DNA from: Clostridium_AM tanneri
GTDB lineage: Bacteria; Bacillota; Clostridia; Clostridiales; Clostridiaceae
Direction: 5' to 3'
Length of the DNA stretch: 64,000 bases
NCBI RefSeq assembly: GCF_033659955.1
Contig: NZ_JARUJP010000012.1
Location: forward strand, 57,081 to 121,080
Shown: one piece after another, positions 26,490-34,851 of the stretch
Layout: the number at the start of each line of letters is the position of its first letter
Numbering within the stretch: the stretch's first letter is position 1
The notes under the pieces: generated by a model
What the model was told of the DNA's origin: nothing
What the model saw: the letters and a program-made list of their open reading frames with translations, nothing else
The model's database searches: none
Made by a program: the position numbers and the translations under genes

Positions 26490-27833
26490 CTATAGCTCAC
26501 CGGTAATGGAGCTAGATTTATCATTTAATAAAAGTAACTTATTGTTTAAAGAAGCCTTAGGAAGAAGTGGATTGCTTATATTGTTATCAAAAAAGCTTAA
26601 CTGCTCGGCACCTTCATCTATTGAATTTAAGTCAAGTTTAGGAGTAAGTGCTTTCTTAATTTTTATATCATCAAAGGAGACTGTTCCATAATACTTACCT
26701 TTACAAGTAATGAAATATTGGGCTCTTTTTATAACTATGCCAAGCTTTTTAAGATCAAAGAAGTCCAGTGAGTTAACTCTGCGAGCACTAACTATTTTCT
26801 GTGCACCACGTATTCCGATACCAGGGATTCTTATAAGCATTTTGTAAGGAGCTTTATTTATTTCAACAGGAAATAGGTGAATATTATTTAAAGCATAGGT
26901 TGTTTTAGGATCAAAGTTAATATCAAAATTAGGATTCTTTTCATTTAGCAATTCTTCTGCTTTAAATCCATAAACTCTTAATAGCCAATCACCTTGATAT
27001 AGTCTATGCTCTCTAAGAGTAGGAGGATTTTTAAGCTTAGGCAGATTTGTACCGCTATTAACAGGAACATATGCTGAATAGTAAACTCTTTTTAGTTCAA
27101 ATTTGTCATACAAACTTTCTGTTAGGTTTAGAATATTTAAATCACTTTCCTTCGTTGCTCCAACAATAAGCTGAGTACTTTGACCACCGGGTACAAATAT
27201 AGGTGAATTTTTATATTTCATACGCTCATATTTATTTATAACAATGCTGTTTTTAATATATCTCATAGGCTTTAAAACATCATCCTTATTCTTTTCAGGT
27301 GCTAATAATTTAAGGGATTTTGATGAAGGTAGTTCAATATTTACACTCATTCTATCTACAAGAGAACCAGCTTTTTTTATAAGATCTTCATCAGCACCAG
27401 GGATTGCCTTTAGGTGAATATAACCTCCGAAGTTATGTTCATTTCTCAATTTGTGAACAACTGTTGTAAGCATCTCCATAGTAAAATTAGCACTCTTAAT
27501 AATTGAGGAGCTTAAGAATAAGCCTTCTATATAATTACGTCGATAAAAATTCATAGTAATATTTACAACTTCCTCAGGAGTAAAAGAAGCCCTTTCAATA
27601 TCATTAGACCTTCTATTAATACAGTATGAACAATCATATATGCAATAATTTGTTAAAAGTATTTTAAGTAGGGAGATACATCTTCCATCTGGAGTAAAGC
27701 TGTGACATATGCCACTTGGAGCAACTGAACCAATAGCTCCTTTTTTTGAACTTCGGTTTGAGCCAGAAGATGAACAAGATACATCGTATTTAGCTGCGCC
27801 AGCTAAAATTCTTAATTTTTCACTTATTTCCAT
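26490..27833 (-). CDS. TIGR03916 putative DNA repair/modification radical SAM protein
   Basis: About 447 residues. A radical-SAM cluster motif CIYDCSYC (about residues 63-70) sits in a LLTNYCIYDCSYCINRRSND segment diagnostic of this family, and a helix-hairpin-helix motif IPGIGIRGAQKIV lies near 345, suggesting DNA contact. It pairs with the TIGR03915 gene downstream in all known cases. The longest frame starts at TTG 27845; ATG 27833, four bases after GGTGAT, is preferred but weak. A perfect SOS box overlaps the promoter -35, so DNA damage should induce the pair. Confidence 0.88.
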   Translation of the reverse strand: MEISEKLRILAGAAKYDVSCSSSGSNRSSKKGAIGSVAPSGICHSFTPDGRCISLLKILLTNYCIYDCSYCINRRSNDIERASFTPEEVVNITMNFYRRNYIEGLFLSSSIIKSANFTMEMLTTVVHKLRNEHNFGGYIHLKAIPGADEDLIKKAGSLVDRMSVNIELPSSKSLKLLAPEKNKDDVLKPMRYIKNSIVINKYERMKYKNSPIFVPGGQSTQLIVGATKESDLNILNLTESLYDKFELKRVYYSAYVPVNSGTNLPKLKNPPTLREHRLYQGDWLLRVYGFKAEELLNEKNPNFDINFDPKTTYALNNIHLFPVEINKAPYKMLIRIPGIGIRGAQKIVSARRVNSLDFFDLKKLGIVIKRAQYFITCKGKYYGTVSFDDIKIKKALTPKLDLNSIDEGAEQLSFFDNNISNPLLPKASLNNKLLLLNDKSSSITGEL

Positions 27834-27866
27834 TTTCATCACCAATCTTTGTATTTTTATAAATTA

Positions 27867-27901
27867 AGTATAACTGATTTTTGATTAAAGAACAAGTGTT
27901 C
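27867..27901 (-). promoter_or_regulatory. LexA/DinR box overlapping promoter of radical-SAM repair operon
   Basis: GAACAAGTGTTC at 27890-27901 matches the Gram-positive SOS consensus GAAC-RNRY-GTTC exactly. On the minus strand its TTGTTC (27895-27890) is a -35, 17 bp before a -10 TATACT (27872-27867). Repressor binding would therefore directly block this promoter. Confidence 0.8.
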
Positions 27902-28066
27902 TATAGTGAAGATTACACCATATAATTAAAAATAAAGTAAAATCTGCTTTATATGATAGATTACTTTATTTATATTGGTTAAAATTGTATAATTAGGATA
28001 TGTATAAAGATATGCTAGTAACTTAAAGTAAAGTAGGTTTTGAAATTTTAAAAGGAGGAAAAGGTT

Positions 28067-28324
28067 ATGGGAGAATTATGTAAGTTACCTAATATAGGCA
28101 GTAAGTTAGAAGCACAGCTTAATGAAACTGGAATAGAAACAGCTGAACAATTAAAGAAAGTTGGCAGCAAACAGGCGTGGTTAGATATTAAAGCTATAGA
28201 TAGTTCAGCCTGTATTAATAGATTATGTGCTATAGAAGGAGCAATACAAGGAATTAGATGGCATAGTCTTTCAGATGAAGTAAAAAAGGAACTAAAGGAA
28301 TTTTATAATGCAGTAAAGTATTGA
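28067..28324 (+). CDS. TfoX C-terminal domain protein
   Basis: An 85-residue protein that is just the TfoX C-terminal, helix-hairpin-helix-like domain: LCKLPNIGSKLEAQLNETGIETAEQLKKVGSKQAW and the LCAIEGAIQGIRWHSL end block. AAAGGAGGAAAAGG precedes the ATG. It is divergent from the SOS-controlled pair, and its partner-like N-terminal domain gene is at 17006. Function in clostridia is unknown; protein or DNA binding is plausible. Confidence 0.85.
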   Translation: MGELCKLPNIGSKLEAQLNETGIETAEQLKKVGSKQAWLDIKAIDSSACINRLCAIEGAIQGIRWHSLSDEVKKELKEFYNAVKY

Positions 28325-28468
28325 TATCTTTGTATAGATGGCTAAAGATAAGAAAATTCCATATATGAAGTTGAAAATCAGGAAGATTTTTTATATATTT
28401 CCTGTTACAATTAACCAGTAAGTAAAAGGTGTGTTAATAAAATTCAACTTTACAGGGGGAAATATGTT

Positions 28469-29125
28469 ATGAAAAAAATATATTTTAATCCAGGCTGTGC
28501 TTTAAGTATATACAAGCCTGAAATAGAAGATAAAATTTTAAAATTTTTGAATGAGAACTATGGGGAAGTCACATTACATAAAATATGCTGTCGCCATGAC
28601 CCGCAACTTGAAGCGGATTCACTAATTATTAATGTATGTGCTGGTTGTGATAGGCGTTTTAGGAGTTTATATGAGGGCATATCAACAATTTCTCTATGGG
28701 AAGTACTTGATGGGTTGGATTCATTTCAATATCCTGACTATAAAGGTTTGAAGTTGTCAGTACATGATGCCTGCCCTGTGCGTGAGAAGCCACAGGTACA
28801 TAAAGCTGTACGAAATCTGCTGAAAAAGATGAACATTGATGTTATAGAAACAAAGTTTTCCGGTACCAACTCAATATGCTGCGGAGATGATTTTTATCCT
28901 AAGCTTCCTATTGAAAAGATTCATGAAAAAATGAAAGAACGAGCGAATTCCATGCCCTGCAATGAGGTTTGTGTATACTGTGTCTCATGTATCAAATCAA
29001 TGTATATTGGAGGCAAAACACCTAGACATTTGATTGATCTTTTAATGGGAGAAACAACTGAACCACAAATATACGATACTATCCAGTGGCACGAACAATT
29101 ACAAGAGTATATTGATAAGCATTAA
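28469..29125 (+). CDS. Cysteine-rich (CCG domain) Fe-S protein
   Basis: A 218-residue protein with two CCG-type cysteine motifs, as in HdrB, GlpC and related redox proteins: HKICCRHDPQ plus NVCAGCDRRF near residues 37-63, and SICCGDDFYPKLP near 136-148, with VYCVSCIKSM near 172. These cysteines may bind an unusual [4Fe-4S] cluster. It begins FNPGCALSIYKPE, common in a clostridial subgroup of unknown role. CAGGGGG precedes the ATG. A nitroreductase fragment follows directly. Confidence 0.75.
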   Translation: MKKIYFNPGCALSIYKPEIEDKILKFLNENYGEVTLHKICCRHDPQLEADSLIINVCAGCDRRFRSLYEGISTISLWEVLDGLDSFQYPDYKGLKLSVHDACPVREKPQVHKAVRNLLKKMNIDVIETKFSGTNSICCGDDFYPKLPIEKIHEKMKERANSMPCNEVCVYCVSCIKSMYIGGKTPRHLIDLLMGETTEPQIYDTIQWHEQLQEYIDKH

Positions 29126-29154
29126 GGTTAGTTACTATGACTAATGAGAGAAGA

Positions 29155-29220
29155 GAGAGATGAAGAGCTTATAAAGAGGATAACTGAAGTACATTCCTAT
29201 CCAGAAATATTATTAAAATT
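29155..29220 (+). pseudogene. Nitroreductase gene fragment
   Basis: The sequence from about 29159 encodes EELIKRITEVHSYPEILLK, which matches NKELMKKITEVHPYSKMLLN in the nitroreductase at 19561. Over 57 aligned bases I count about 46 identical. It has no start and no continuation, so it is a relic of a duplicated or replaced nitroreductase gene, directly before a terminator. Confidence 0.65.
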
Positions 29221-29224
29221 ATTT

Positions 29225-29258
29225 GAGCAGATATTTTTATAAGAATGTCTGCTCTTTT
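29225..29258 (+). terminator. Terminator after Fe-S gene/nitroreductase relic
   Basis: GAGCAGA (29225-29231) pairs with TCTGCTC (29248-29254), then TTTT. Confidence 0.65.
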
Positions 29259-29393
29259 GCTGGAAAAACAAGTAATTCTTAGACCTTCTAAAGTGCAAAT
29301 TCTTCCAATCTAACCACTGACTATTTAACATAGTCAGTTCAACAATTTCCTAGTCATTCATAAAATTAGTCCTTTTGTGATATCATGAATAAA

Positions 29394-30284
29394 TTATGCA
29401 ATATTAAAGCTTTTCCTAACCAATTGCATAAACAACGACATTGCAGGACTAACCCACTTGTTCTTATGATATGCGCATATTGCCGTGATTTTGCTATCAG
29501 AGCAGCCAACTCTAAGTTCTTTTAACTTACCATTGTTAAGTTCTTCTTCTACTGTAAAACGAGGCAGAAAAGAAATTCCCAAATTACTTGCAACACATTT
29601 TTTTATAGCTTCAATGCTCCAAAGTTCAATTGTGCTATGTAACAATATATTGTTATCACAAAAATAATTTTCAAGTATCCTTCGATAAATAGATTCATTT
29701 TCATTAATGATAAGGCTTGTATTTATCTTTTGATTTGGTTTAGAAAGATCCAATTTATCTTGCTCTAATAATGGTGAGCATACTAAAGCTAAAGGAAAAT
29801 CAGCTAGAGGAATAGTAGTCAAACTATCCTTTGTGCTTCCAACATCATACATTAGTCCAATGTCTATCTCACCCTTTGATAGGATATTTTTTATGGAAAA
29901 GCAATTTAGGGAAATAATAGAAAGCTTTACATTAGGAGCTTTTTCTTTGAATAAGCTCAATACATTTTGTAATTTATAAGACATCAAGGATTCTGCAACT
30001 GCAATTTTCAATTCTCCTGTTATCTTATCGCCATGTTTACCAATATTCTCAATTTTTTTTACTGTATCCAGTAATTCATTTGCATAGGGCACCAACTCTT
30101 TTCCTAAGGAAGTTAAAACCATGTTACGACCAATTTTTTCAAACAGCTTGATTGAGAGCTCCTGCTCTAATTGCTGAATTTGAGATGTAACAGTAGACTG
30201 TGTGTATCCTAGTTTTGCTGCAGCATTTGAAAAATTACCTTCCTCTATGATACTTTTAAATGTTTTAAAATGCCTAATATCCAT
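29394..30284 (-). CDS. LysR family transcriptional regulator
   Basis: A 296-residue LysR regulator. The N-terminal winged helix is at residues 1-60 (MDIRHFKTFKSIIEEGNFSNAAAKLGYTQSTVTSQI), followed by the two-lobed effector domain. The ATG at 30284 is preferred because GGAG lies eight bases upstream; the longer frame from 30305 contains that ribosome site. It is divergent from the QueG-like gene at 30410, and a large nested dyad (30314-30367) lies between them, so it probably regulates that gene and itself. Confidence 0.9.
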   Translation of the reverse strand: MDIRHFKTFKSIIEEGNFSNAAAKLGYTQSTVTSQIQQLEQELSIKLFEKIGRNMVLTSLGKELVPYANELLDTVKKIENIGKHGDKITGELKIAVAESLMSYKLQNVLSLFKEKAPNVKLSIISLNCFSIKNILSKGEIDIGLMYDVGSTKDSLTTIPLADFPLALVCSPLLEQDKLDLSKPNQKINTSLIINENESIYRRILENYFCDNNILLHSTIELWSIEAIKKCVASNLGISFLPRFTVEEELNNGKLKELRVGCSDSKITAICAYHKNKWVSPAMSLFMQLVRKSFNIA

Positions 30285-30313
30285 TTGTTTCACTCCTATC
30301 TTCATGTTATATA

Positions 30314-30367
30314 ATATATTTGTAAAATCGAATTGTCAATTCATAACTATTAATTTTACAAATATAT
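30314..30367. promoter_or_regulatory. LysR operator: 15-bp inverted repeat with nested dyad
   Basis: ATATATTTGTAAAAT (30314-30328) and ATTTTACAAATATAT (30353-30367) are exact reverse complements. Between them is a second dyad GAATTGTCAATTC (30330-30342). The footprint length suits a LysR tetramer spanning the divergent promoters. Confidence 0.65.
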
Positions 30368-30409
30368 CATTCCTTGATAGTATAAGCCTAAGGAAGGGGT
30401 GCATAAGAA

Positions 30410-31438
30410 ATGAATTTATTAGTAGAAAAAATAAAAAATGCAGCACTGAATATGGGCTATGAAAAGTGCGGCATTATTAAAATATCTGATATGTCCGGTT
30501 ATGAGGAGAAACTTAATGAAAGAATCCAGCGTATTCCAGAGGTTAAACCATATTATGAAGGATTTTATCGCTTTGCCCGCTTGCAAGATACATATCCTTG
30601 GGCAAAGTCAATCGTTATCTGTGTAAGACAATACGGAAAATATCATATTCCTGATCACTTGAAAGGTTTGATTGGAAAATATTATTTGGTAGACAGTAGA
30701 AGGGATGAGAATTCCGAAGATTTTCAAGATAGTTTAAAATTTGAAGCATATTTGCAGGAAATAGGGCTTAAAACTGCTGCTGAAAGGAAATTTGGTATTA
30801 CTGCTTTCCGTTGGGCGGCACTAAAGGCGGGACTTGGACTAGTTCGGAGAAATAATTTCTTTTATACAGAGTCTGGTTCATGGGTGCATTTAGAGGCATG
30901 GCTGATTGATAAAGAGTTAGAATCTGTTGAAAAACCAACATTGAAGGAATGTCCTAAAAACTGTAATCTATGTATTAAATCCTGTCCAACAGCTTCTTTA
31001 TCAGAACCCTATACTATGAACCGCTTATCCTGTATCTCTTGCCTTACCACATTTGAAGGTTGGGATTTGCCCAATGAAAAATTTAACAGTCAGATGGGCA
31101 GCTGGGTCTTTGGATGTGACGCTTGCCAGGATGTCTGTCCTATGAACAAAGGATCCTGGAGGGCAGCAGAAGAATTTCCAGGTTTAACTGAATTAAGTGA
31201 ACATATATCATTAGAAAAAATTTTAGAAATGGATTATACATTTTTAGAGAAGGTGATGCAGCCTAAGTTTTGGTATATAGGAAAAGATGATGTTTGGAGA
31301 TGGAAGACTAATGCCATCAATGCAATGGTAAATGACTATAAGGAACAGTATGGAGAATATATCAGGTGTGCTTCTAACGACAGTAATGAAAAGGTAAGAG
31401 AAATGGCTCAGTGGGCCATTGGAAAGCTAAATTTATAA
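30410..31438 (+). CDS. QueG-like Fe-S oxidoreductase
   Basis: A 342-residue protein resembling epoxyqueuosine reductase (QueG/DUF1730): FGITAFRWAALKAGLGLVRRNNFFYTESGSWVHLEAWLID is the QueG core, followed by two [4Fe-4S] motifs, CPKNCNLCIKSCP and CDACQDVCPMNK, and helical repeats. True QueG makes queuosine from epoxyqueuosine and binds cobalamin; divergent clostridial paralogues may reduce other compounds. Control by an adjacent LysR regulator is unusual for a tRNA modification enzyme and favours a different substrate. GGAAGGGG precedes the ATG. Confidence 0.75.
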   Translation: MNLLVEKIKNAALNMGYEKCGIIKISDMSGYEEKLNERIQRIPEVKPYYEGFYRFARLQDTYPWAKSIVICVRQYGKYHIPDHLKGLIGKYYLVDSRRDENSEDFQDSLKFEAYLQEIGLKTAAERKFGITAFRWAALKAGLGLVRRNNFFYTESGSWVHLEAWLIDKELESVEKPTLKECPKNCNLCIKSCPTASLSEPYTMNRLSCISCLTTFEGWDLPNEKFNSQMGSWVFGCDACQDVCPMNKGSWRAAEEFPGLTELSEHISLEKILEMDYTFLEKVMQPKFWYIGKDDVWRWKTNAINAMVNDYKEQYGEYIRCASNDSNEKVREMAQWAIGKLNL

Positions 31439-31512
31439 ACCCAGTTTTGCATTTGATACTGACATATCTAGGTCTCCTCTTTTATAAATATTTTATAAAA
31501 AGAATAATTTTT

Positions 31513-31554
31513 GTAACATACGTTACTGATTTAATTTGGGTAGCATGGTATTAT
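31513..31554 (+). promoter_or_regulatory. CRP/FNR-type dyad and -10 upstream of hydroxylamine reductase
   Basis: GTAAC-ATAC-GTTAC (31513-31526) is a symmetric site, with a -10 TATTAT at 31549-31554. A start about seven bases downstream of the -10 puts the dyad centre near -41.5, the class II activator position for CRP/FNR proteins. HcpR, a CRP/FNR-family nitrosative-stress regulator, is the likely candidate; it is not in the window. Confidence 0.45.
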
Positions 31555-31664
31555 ATAGCTAAATTAAATCCATATAGAGGAAATAACAAAGTATTACTGA
31601 CAATTAGCTGTAATATCAAAGAAAATTAAAATATTTAATTATAAAATTAAAGGGGGAATATCAA

Positions 31665-33002
31665 ATGTGTAATAATGAAAAAGAAATTAAGAAGGTTGAA
31701 CCAAATCCAATGTTCTGTTACCAATGTGAGCAAACTCCAGTTACAGGCTGTACTAAATTTGGGGTATGTGGAAAAAATCCTGATATAGCAAGCTTACAGG
31801 ATATAATGATATTAGGTCTTAAGGGTGTAGCTGCTTATGCAACTCACGCAAGAGAACTTGGAGCTTCTGACGAAGAAGTAAATAACATTACTCACGAAGC
31901 ACTATATACAACACTTACAAATTCAAACTTTAGCTTAGAAGAGAACATAGGAATGGCTTTAAAGGTTGGTAGTGCTGCAGTTAAAATAATGGACGTGCTT
32001 GATAAAGCACATACATCAAAACTAGGTGTTCCAACTCCAGTTACAATATCTCAAGATAAAATAGAGGGACACTGCATACTAGTAACAGGACATAATCTTT
32101 ATGCTTTAGAAGAATTATTAAAGCAAACAGAAGGAAAAGGAATTAATATATATACTCACTCAGAAATGCTTCCAGCTCACGGATATCCAGAGCTTAAGAA
32201 ATATTCTCACTTAAAGGGTAACGTAGGTAAAGCATGGTACGATCAAAGAAAGTTATTTGAAGAGTTCCCGGGAGCAATACTTGGAACAACAAACTGCTTA
32301 ATGCCAATAACTACAGGAACTTATGGAGACAGATTCTGGACTTATGGAACTGCAGGACTTCAAGGTGTTCCGAAGATAGTTAACGATGACTTTAGCCCAG
32401 TAATTGAAAAAGCATTATCATTAAATGTTGTTAATCAAGATTCAGATAAGACAGTTACAACAGGTTTCCACCACAACACTGTATTAAGTATAGCACCAGA
32501 AATAATAGAAGCAGTTAAAGCTGGAAAGATAAAGAGATTCTTTGTTATAGCTGGTTGTGATGCTCCAACTAAAGGAAGAGAATATTATAGAGATTTAGCT
32601 TTAGCACTTCCAAAGGAAGCAGTACTTTTAACAACATCTTGTGGAAAGTTCAGATTTAATGATGTTGATTATGGAACAGTACCTGGCACAGACATTCCAA
32701 GATATATCGACCTTGGACAATGTAACAACTCAGGTTCTGCAGTTAAAATTGCATTAGCTTTAGCAGAAGCTTTTGGATGTACAGTAAATGATTTACCATT
32801 AAGCATAATTTTATCTTGGTTTGAGCAAAAAGCTGTTGCTATCCTTCTTGGACTATTCAGCCTTGGAGTTAAGAATATTCATGTAGGACCAAGTGCACCT
32901 AAGTTTATAACTCCTGGAGTATTAAAGGTATTACAAGATAACTTTAACCTTCAGTTAATAAGCGGAGACGTTAATGCTGACCTTGCTAAGTTTATGGGTT
33001 AA
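31665..33002 (+). CDS. hcp: Hydroxylamine reductase / hybrid-cluster protein, short form
   Basis: A 445-residue Hcp. The N-terminal cysteines C18, C21, C29 and C35 (CX2CX7CX5C) bind the [4Fe-4S] cluster, and the hybrid-cluster ligands appear in EGHCILVTGHNLYALEE, TTNCLMP, VIAGCDAP and TTSCGKFR. It lacks about 100 residues after the cysteine motif compared with the 540-residue classes, like the class III proteins described from hyperthermophiles. It reduces hydroxylamine or nitric oxide in nitrosative stress. AAGGGGG precedes the ATG. Monocistronic with a strong terminator. Confidence 0.92.
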   Translation: MCNNEKEIKKVEPNPMFCYQCEQTPVTGCTKFGVCGKNPDIASLQDIMILGLKGVAAYATHARELGASDEEVNNITHEALYTTLTNSNFSLEENIGMALKVGSAAVKIMDVLDKAHTSKLGVPTPVTISQDKIEGHCILVTGHNLYALEELLKQTEGKGINIYTHSEMLPAHGYPELKKYSHLKGNVGKAWYDQRKLFEEFPGAILGTTNCLMPITTGTYGDRFWTYGTAGLQGVPKIVNDDFSPVIEKALSLNVVNQDSDKTVTTGFHHNTVLSIAPEIIEAVKAGKIKRFFVIAGCDAPTKGREYYRDLALALPKEAVLLTTSCGKFRFNDVDYGTVPGTDIPRYIDLGQCNNSGSAVKIALALAEAFGCTVNDLPLSIILSWFEQKAVAILLGLFSLGVKNIHVGPSAPKFITPGVLKVLQDNFNLQLISGDVNADLAKFMG

Positions 33003-33060
33003 TGCTTTGCCCTATTTATAAACTGCAATGATTATAAACTAAAGAATAAATCACAAGTAG

Positions 33061-33104
33061 TGAAGAGCCAAGAATAATTTTTTATTCTCGGTTCTTCATT
33101 TTTT
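33061..33104 (+). terminator. Terminator after hcp
   Basis: TGAAGAGCCAAGAATAA pairs with TTATTCTCGGTTCTTCA (one G-T/mismatch region), then TTTTTT. Confidence 0.85.
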
Positions 33105-33252
33105 ATTTCAGTATTTATGAAGATAATTATTCATATTTTAACCGCAGTATATGATATAATATTTGTTAGAATGTAAAAGGCTCATGGCCAGGAGAAGATG
33201 ACTTTTTATATTCAAAAGTTTTTAATATTTAACAGATGAGGAAGATAAAGAG

Positions 33253-34029
33253 ATGACAATAGAATTAGAGAAATACTACAATAAATTTTGTGAGGACAAG
33301 AGATTAACGAGAAAATATGGACAAGTTGAATATATCACTTCTATGAAGTATATTCATGAGTATCTAGGAGATAATGATAATGCAAAAATTTTAGATGTTG
33401 GAGCAGGGACAGGCAGATACTCTGTACAATTAGCAAATGAAGGATATGATGTTACTGCCATTGAACTTGTGAAGCACAATCTAGGTATTTTAAAGTCAAA
33501 GGGAAGTACAGTAAAAGCATTTCAGGGAACAGCATTAGATTTATCAAGATTTTCAGAAAATACTTTTGACATGACCTTGGTCTTTGGACCAATGTATCAT
33601 TTGTATAAGTTTGAGGATAAAGTTAAAGTGCTACAAGAGGCAAAAAGAGTAACGAAGGTTGGAGGCGCTATCCTAGTAGCATATTGCATGAATGAATATA
33701 GTGTATTAACATATGGTTTTAAGGAAAATAATATTCGTGCATGTATTGATAATGGTAAACTTACTGAGGATTTTCATGTTATATCGGAACCAAAAGATTT
33801 ATATGATTATGTAAGAATTGAAGATATCAATAAATTAAATGAAGAAGCAAGACTGCACAGGATAAAATTAATTGCAGCAGATGGACCAGCTAATTATATG
33901 CGCCCTATTTTGAATTCAATGGATGAAGATACATTTCAGCTTTTCCTTAATTATCATTTTTCCACCTGTGAAAGACCAGATTTGTTGGGAGCAAGCGGGC
34001 ATACATTAGATATTTTGAGGAAGGAATAA
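33253..34029 (+). CDS. Class I SAM-dependent methyltransferase
   Basis: A 258-residue methyltransferase. Motif I ILDVGAGTGRYS is at about residues 40-51, with AIELVKHN (motif II acidic Glu) at about 64-71 and FDMTLVFGPMYHLYKF (motif IV) at about 104-119. The substrate is unknown; similar small-molecule methyltransferases are common in Firmicutes. GATGAGGAAG is upstream of the ATG. The gene stands alone before the peroxide locus. Confidence 0.82.
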   Translation: MTIELEKYYNKFCEDKRLTRKYGQVEYITSMKYIHEYLGDNDNAKILDVGAGTGRYSVQLANEGYDVTAIELVKHNLGILKSKGSTVKAFQGTALDLSRFSENTFDMTLVFGPMYHLYKFEDKVKVLQEAKRVTKVGGAILVAYCMNEYSVLTYGFKENNIRACIDNGKLTEDFHVISEPKDLYDYVRIEDINKLNEEARLHRIKLIAADGPANYMRPILNSMDEDTFQLFLNYHFSTCERPDLLGASGHTLDILRKE

Positions 34030-34166
34030 GGAAAATAGAAGAAGGTAATCAAAAGGTATATTTTGAAAATGGTAGTATAGCATGAGTCGATAAGATGGCT
34101 TAAGATTAGGCAAGGATATCATTAGGGCAGCACACAGGCTAATTAATATTGATATGTAAATTTTTC

Positions 34167-34229
34167 TTGACAATTTAAATGAGATTAAGTAAAATAAAAC
34201 AAAATAAATTGCACACAATTCAATTTTGT
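34167..34229 (+). promoter_or_regulatory. Promoter and OhrR-like operator of the marR gene
   Basis: TTGACA (34167-34172), 17 bp, TAAAAT (34190-34195). Just downstream ACAATTCAATTTTGT (34215-34229) resembles the OhrR operator (ACAATT-AATTGT type). The whole segment is strikingly similar to the promoter of the peroxidase remnant at 35543-35606. Confidence 0.6.
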
Positions 34230-34253
34230 TAGATTTAAAATTGAAAGGAGGTA

Positions 34254-34692
34254 ATGGATCATAGAAAGATACGAAAAATTAAAACTAGAAAATCAACTAT
34301 GCTTTTCATTATATGCTGCTTCAAGAGAGTTAATAAAGTTATATAAGCCTCTTCTTGATAAGTATAACCTTACCTATACACAGTATATTGTAATGCTTGT
34401 GTTATGGGAGGGAAAAAAAATGAATGTTAAACATATAGGCGAGAGACTGCATCTGGATTCTGGAACATTAACTCCTCTTTTGAAAAAACTACAGGGTTTA
34501 GATTTGATAAAGAAATATAGAGATAGTCAAGATGATAGAGTGGTTATAATAGAATTAACTGAAAAAGGATTAGCTTTAAAGAAAGAAATAGTGGAGGTAC
34601 CAGAGCAATTGTACTGTAACTTTTCTGAAGATGCTGAAAAACTTTTAATATTGAAGAAATCTTTGGACGATTTTTTAGCTATATTAAGTTAA
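34254..34692 (+). pseudogene. MarR/OhrR family regulator with 1-nt frameshift at start
   Basis: A complete MarR-family protein of about 145 residues is readable: MDH, then in the +1 frame ERYEKLKLENQLCFSLYAASRELIKLYKPLLDKYNLTYTQY and the winged helix GERLHLDSGTLTPLLKKLQ. The ATG at 34254 with AAAGGAGG upstream is out of frame with the rest by one base near 34263. The in-frame alternative would need an ATA or ATC start. The N-terminal LENQLCFxLYAASRE motif with its single Cys is that of OhrR peroxide sensors. It is therefore either a recent pseudogene, a sequence error, or a rare start codon. It lies next to two peroxidase genes, fitting an organic-peroxide regulator. Confidence 0.7.
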
Positions 34693-34762
34693 CTGATTAA
34701 TATGCATTAATACAAGTCTTATTAGAATAAATATGAAATTGAAAGACGAGTTTGGTCAAAAG

Positions 34763-34831
34763 TGAAAAAAGAGAAGGACGTACGTGAGGTAGCAAAAGCT
34801 TATCTGCTTAGCACTCCGTATAAGTCCTTCT
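34763..34831 (-). terminator. Terminator after the peroxiredoxin-like gene
   Basis: AGAAGGAC (34772-34779) and GTCCTTCT (34824-34831) form the base, extended by TACG/CGTA and AGC/GCT pairs. On the minus strand the stem is followed by CTTTTTTC, so it best serves the minus-strand gene. Confidence 0.65.
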
Positions 34832-34851
34832 TAATATTATATTATTAAGGT

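Noticed and set aside
31411..31629. A 72-codon hydrophobic ORF after the QueG-like gene
   Set aside because: It overlaps the end of that gene, has no ribosome site, and covers the promoter and dyad of the hydroxylamine reductase gene.
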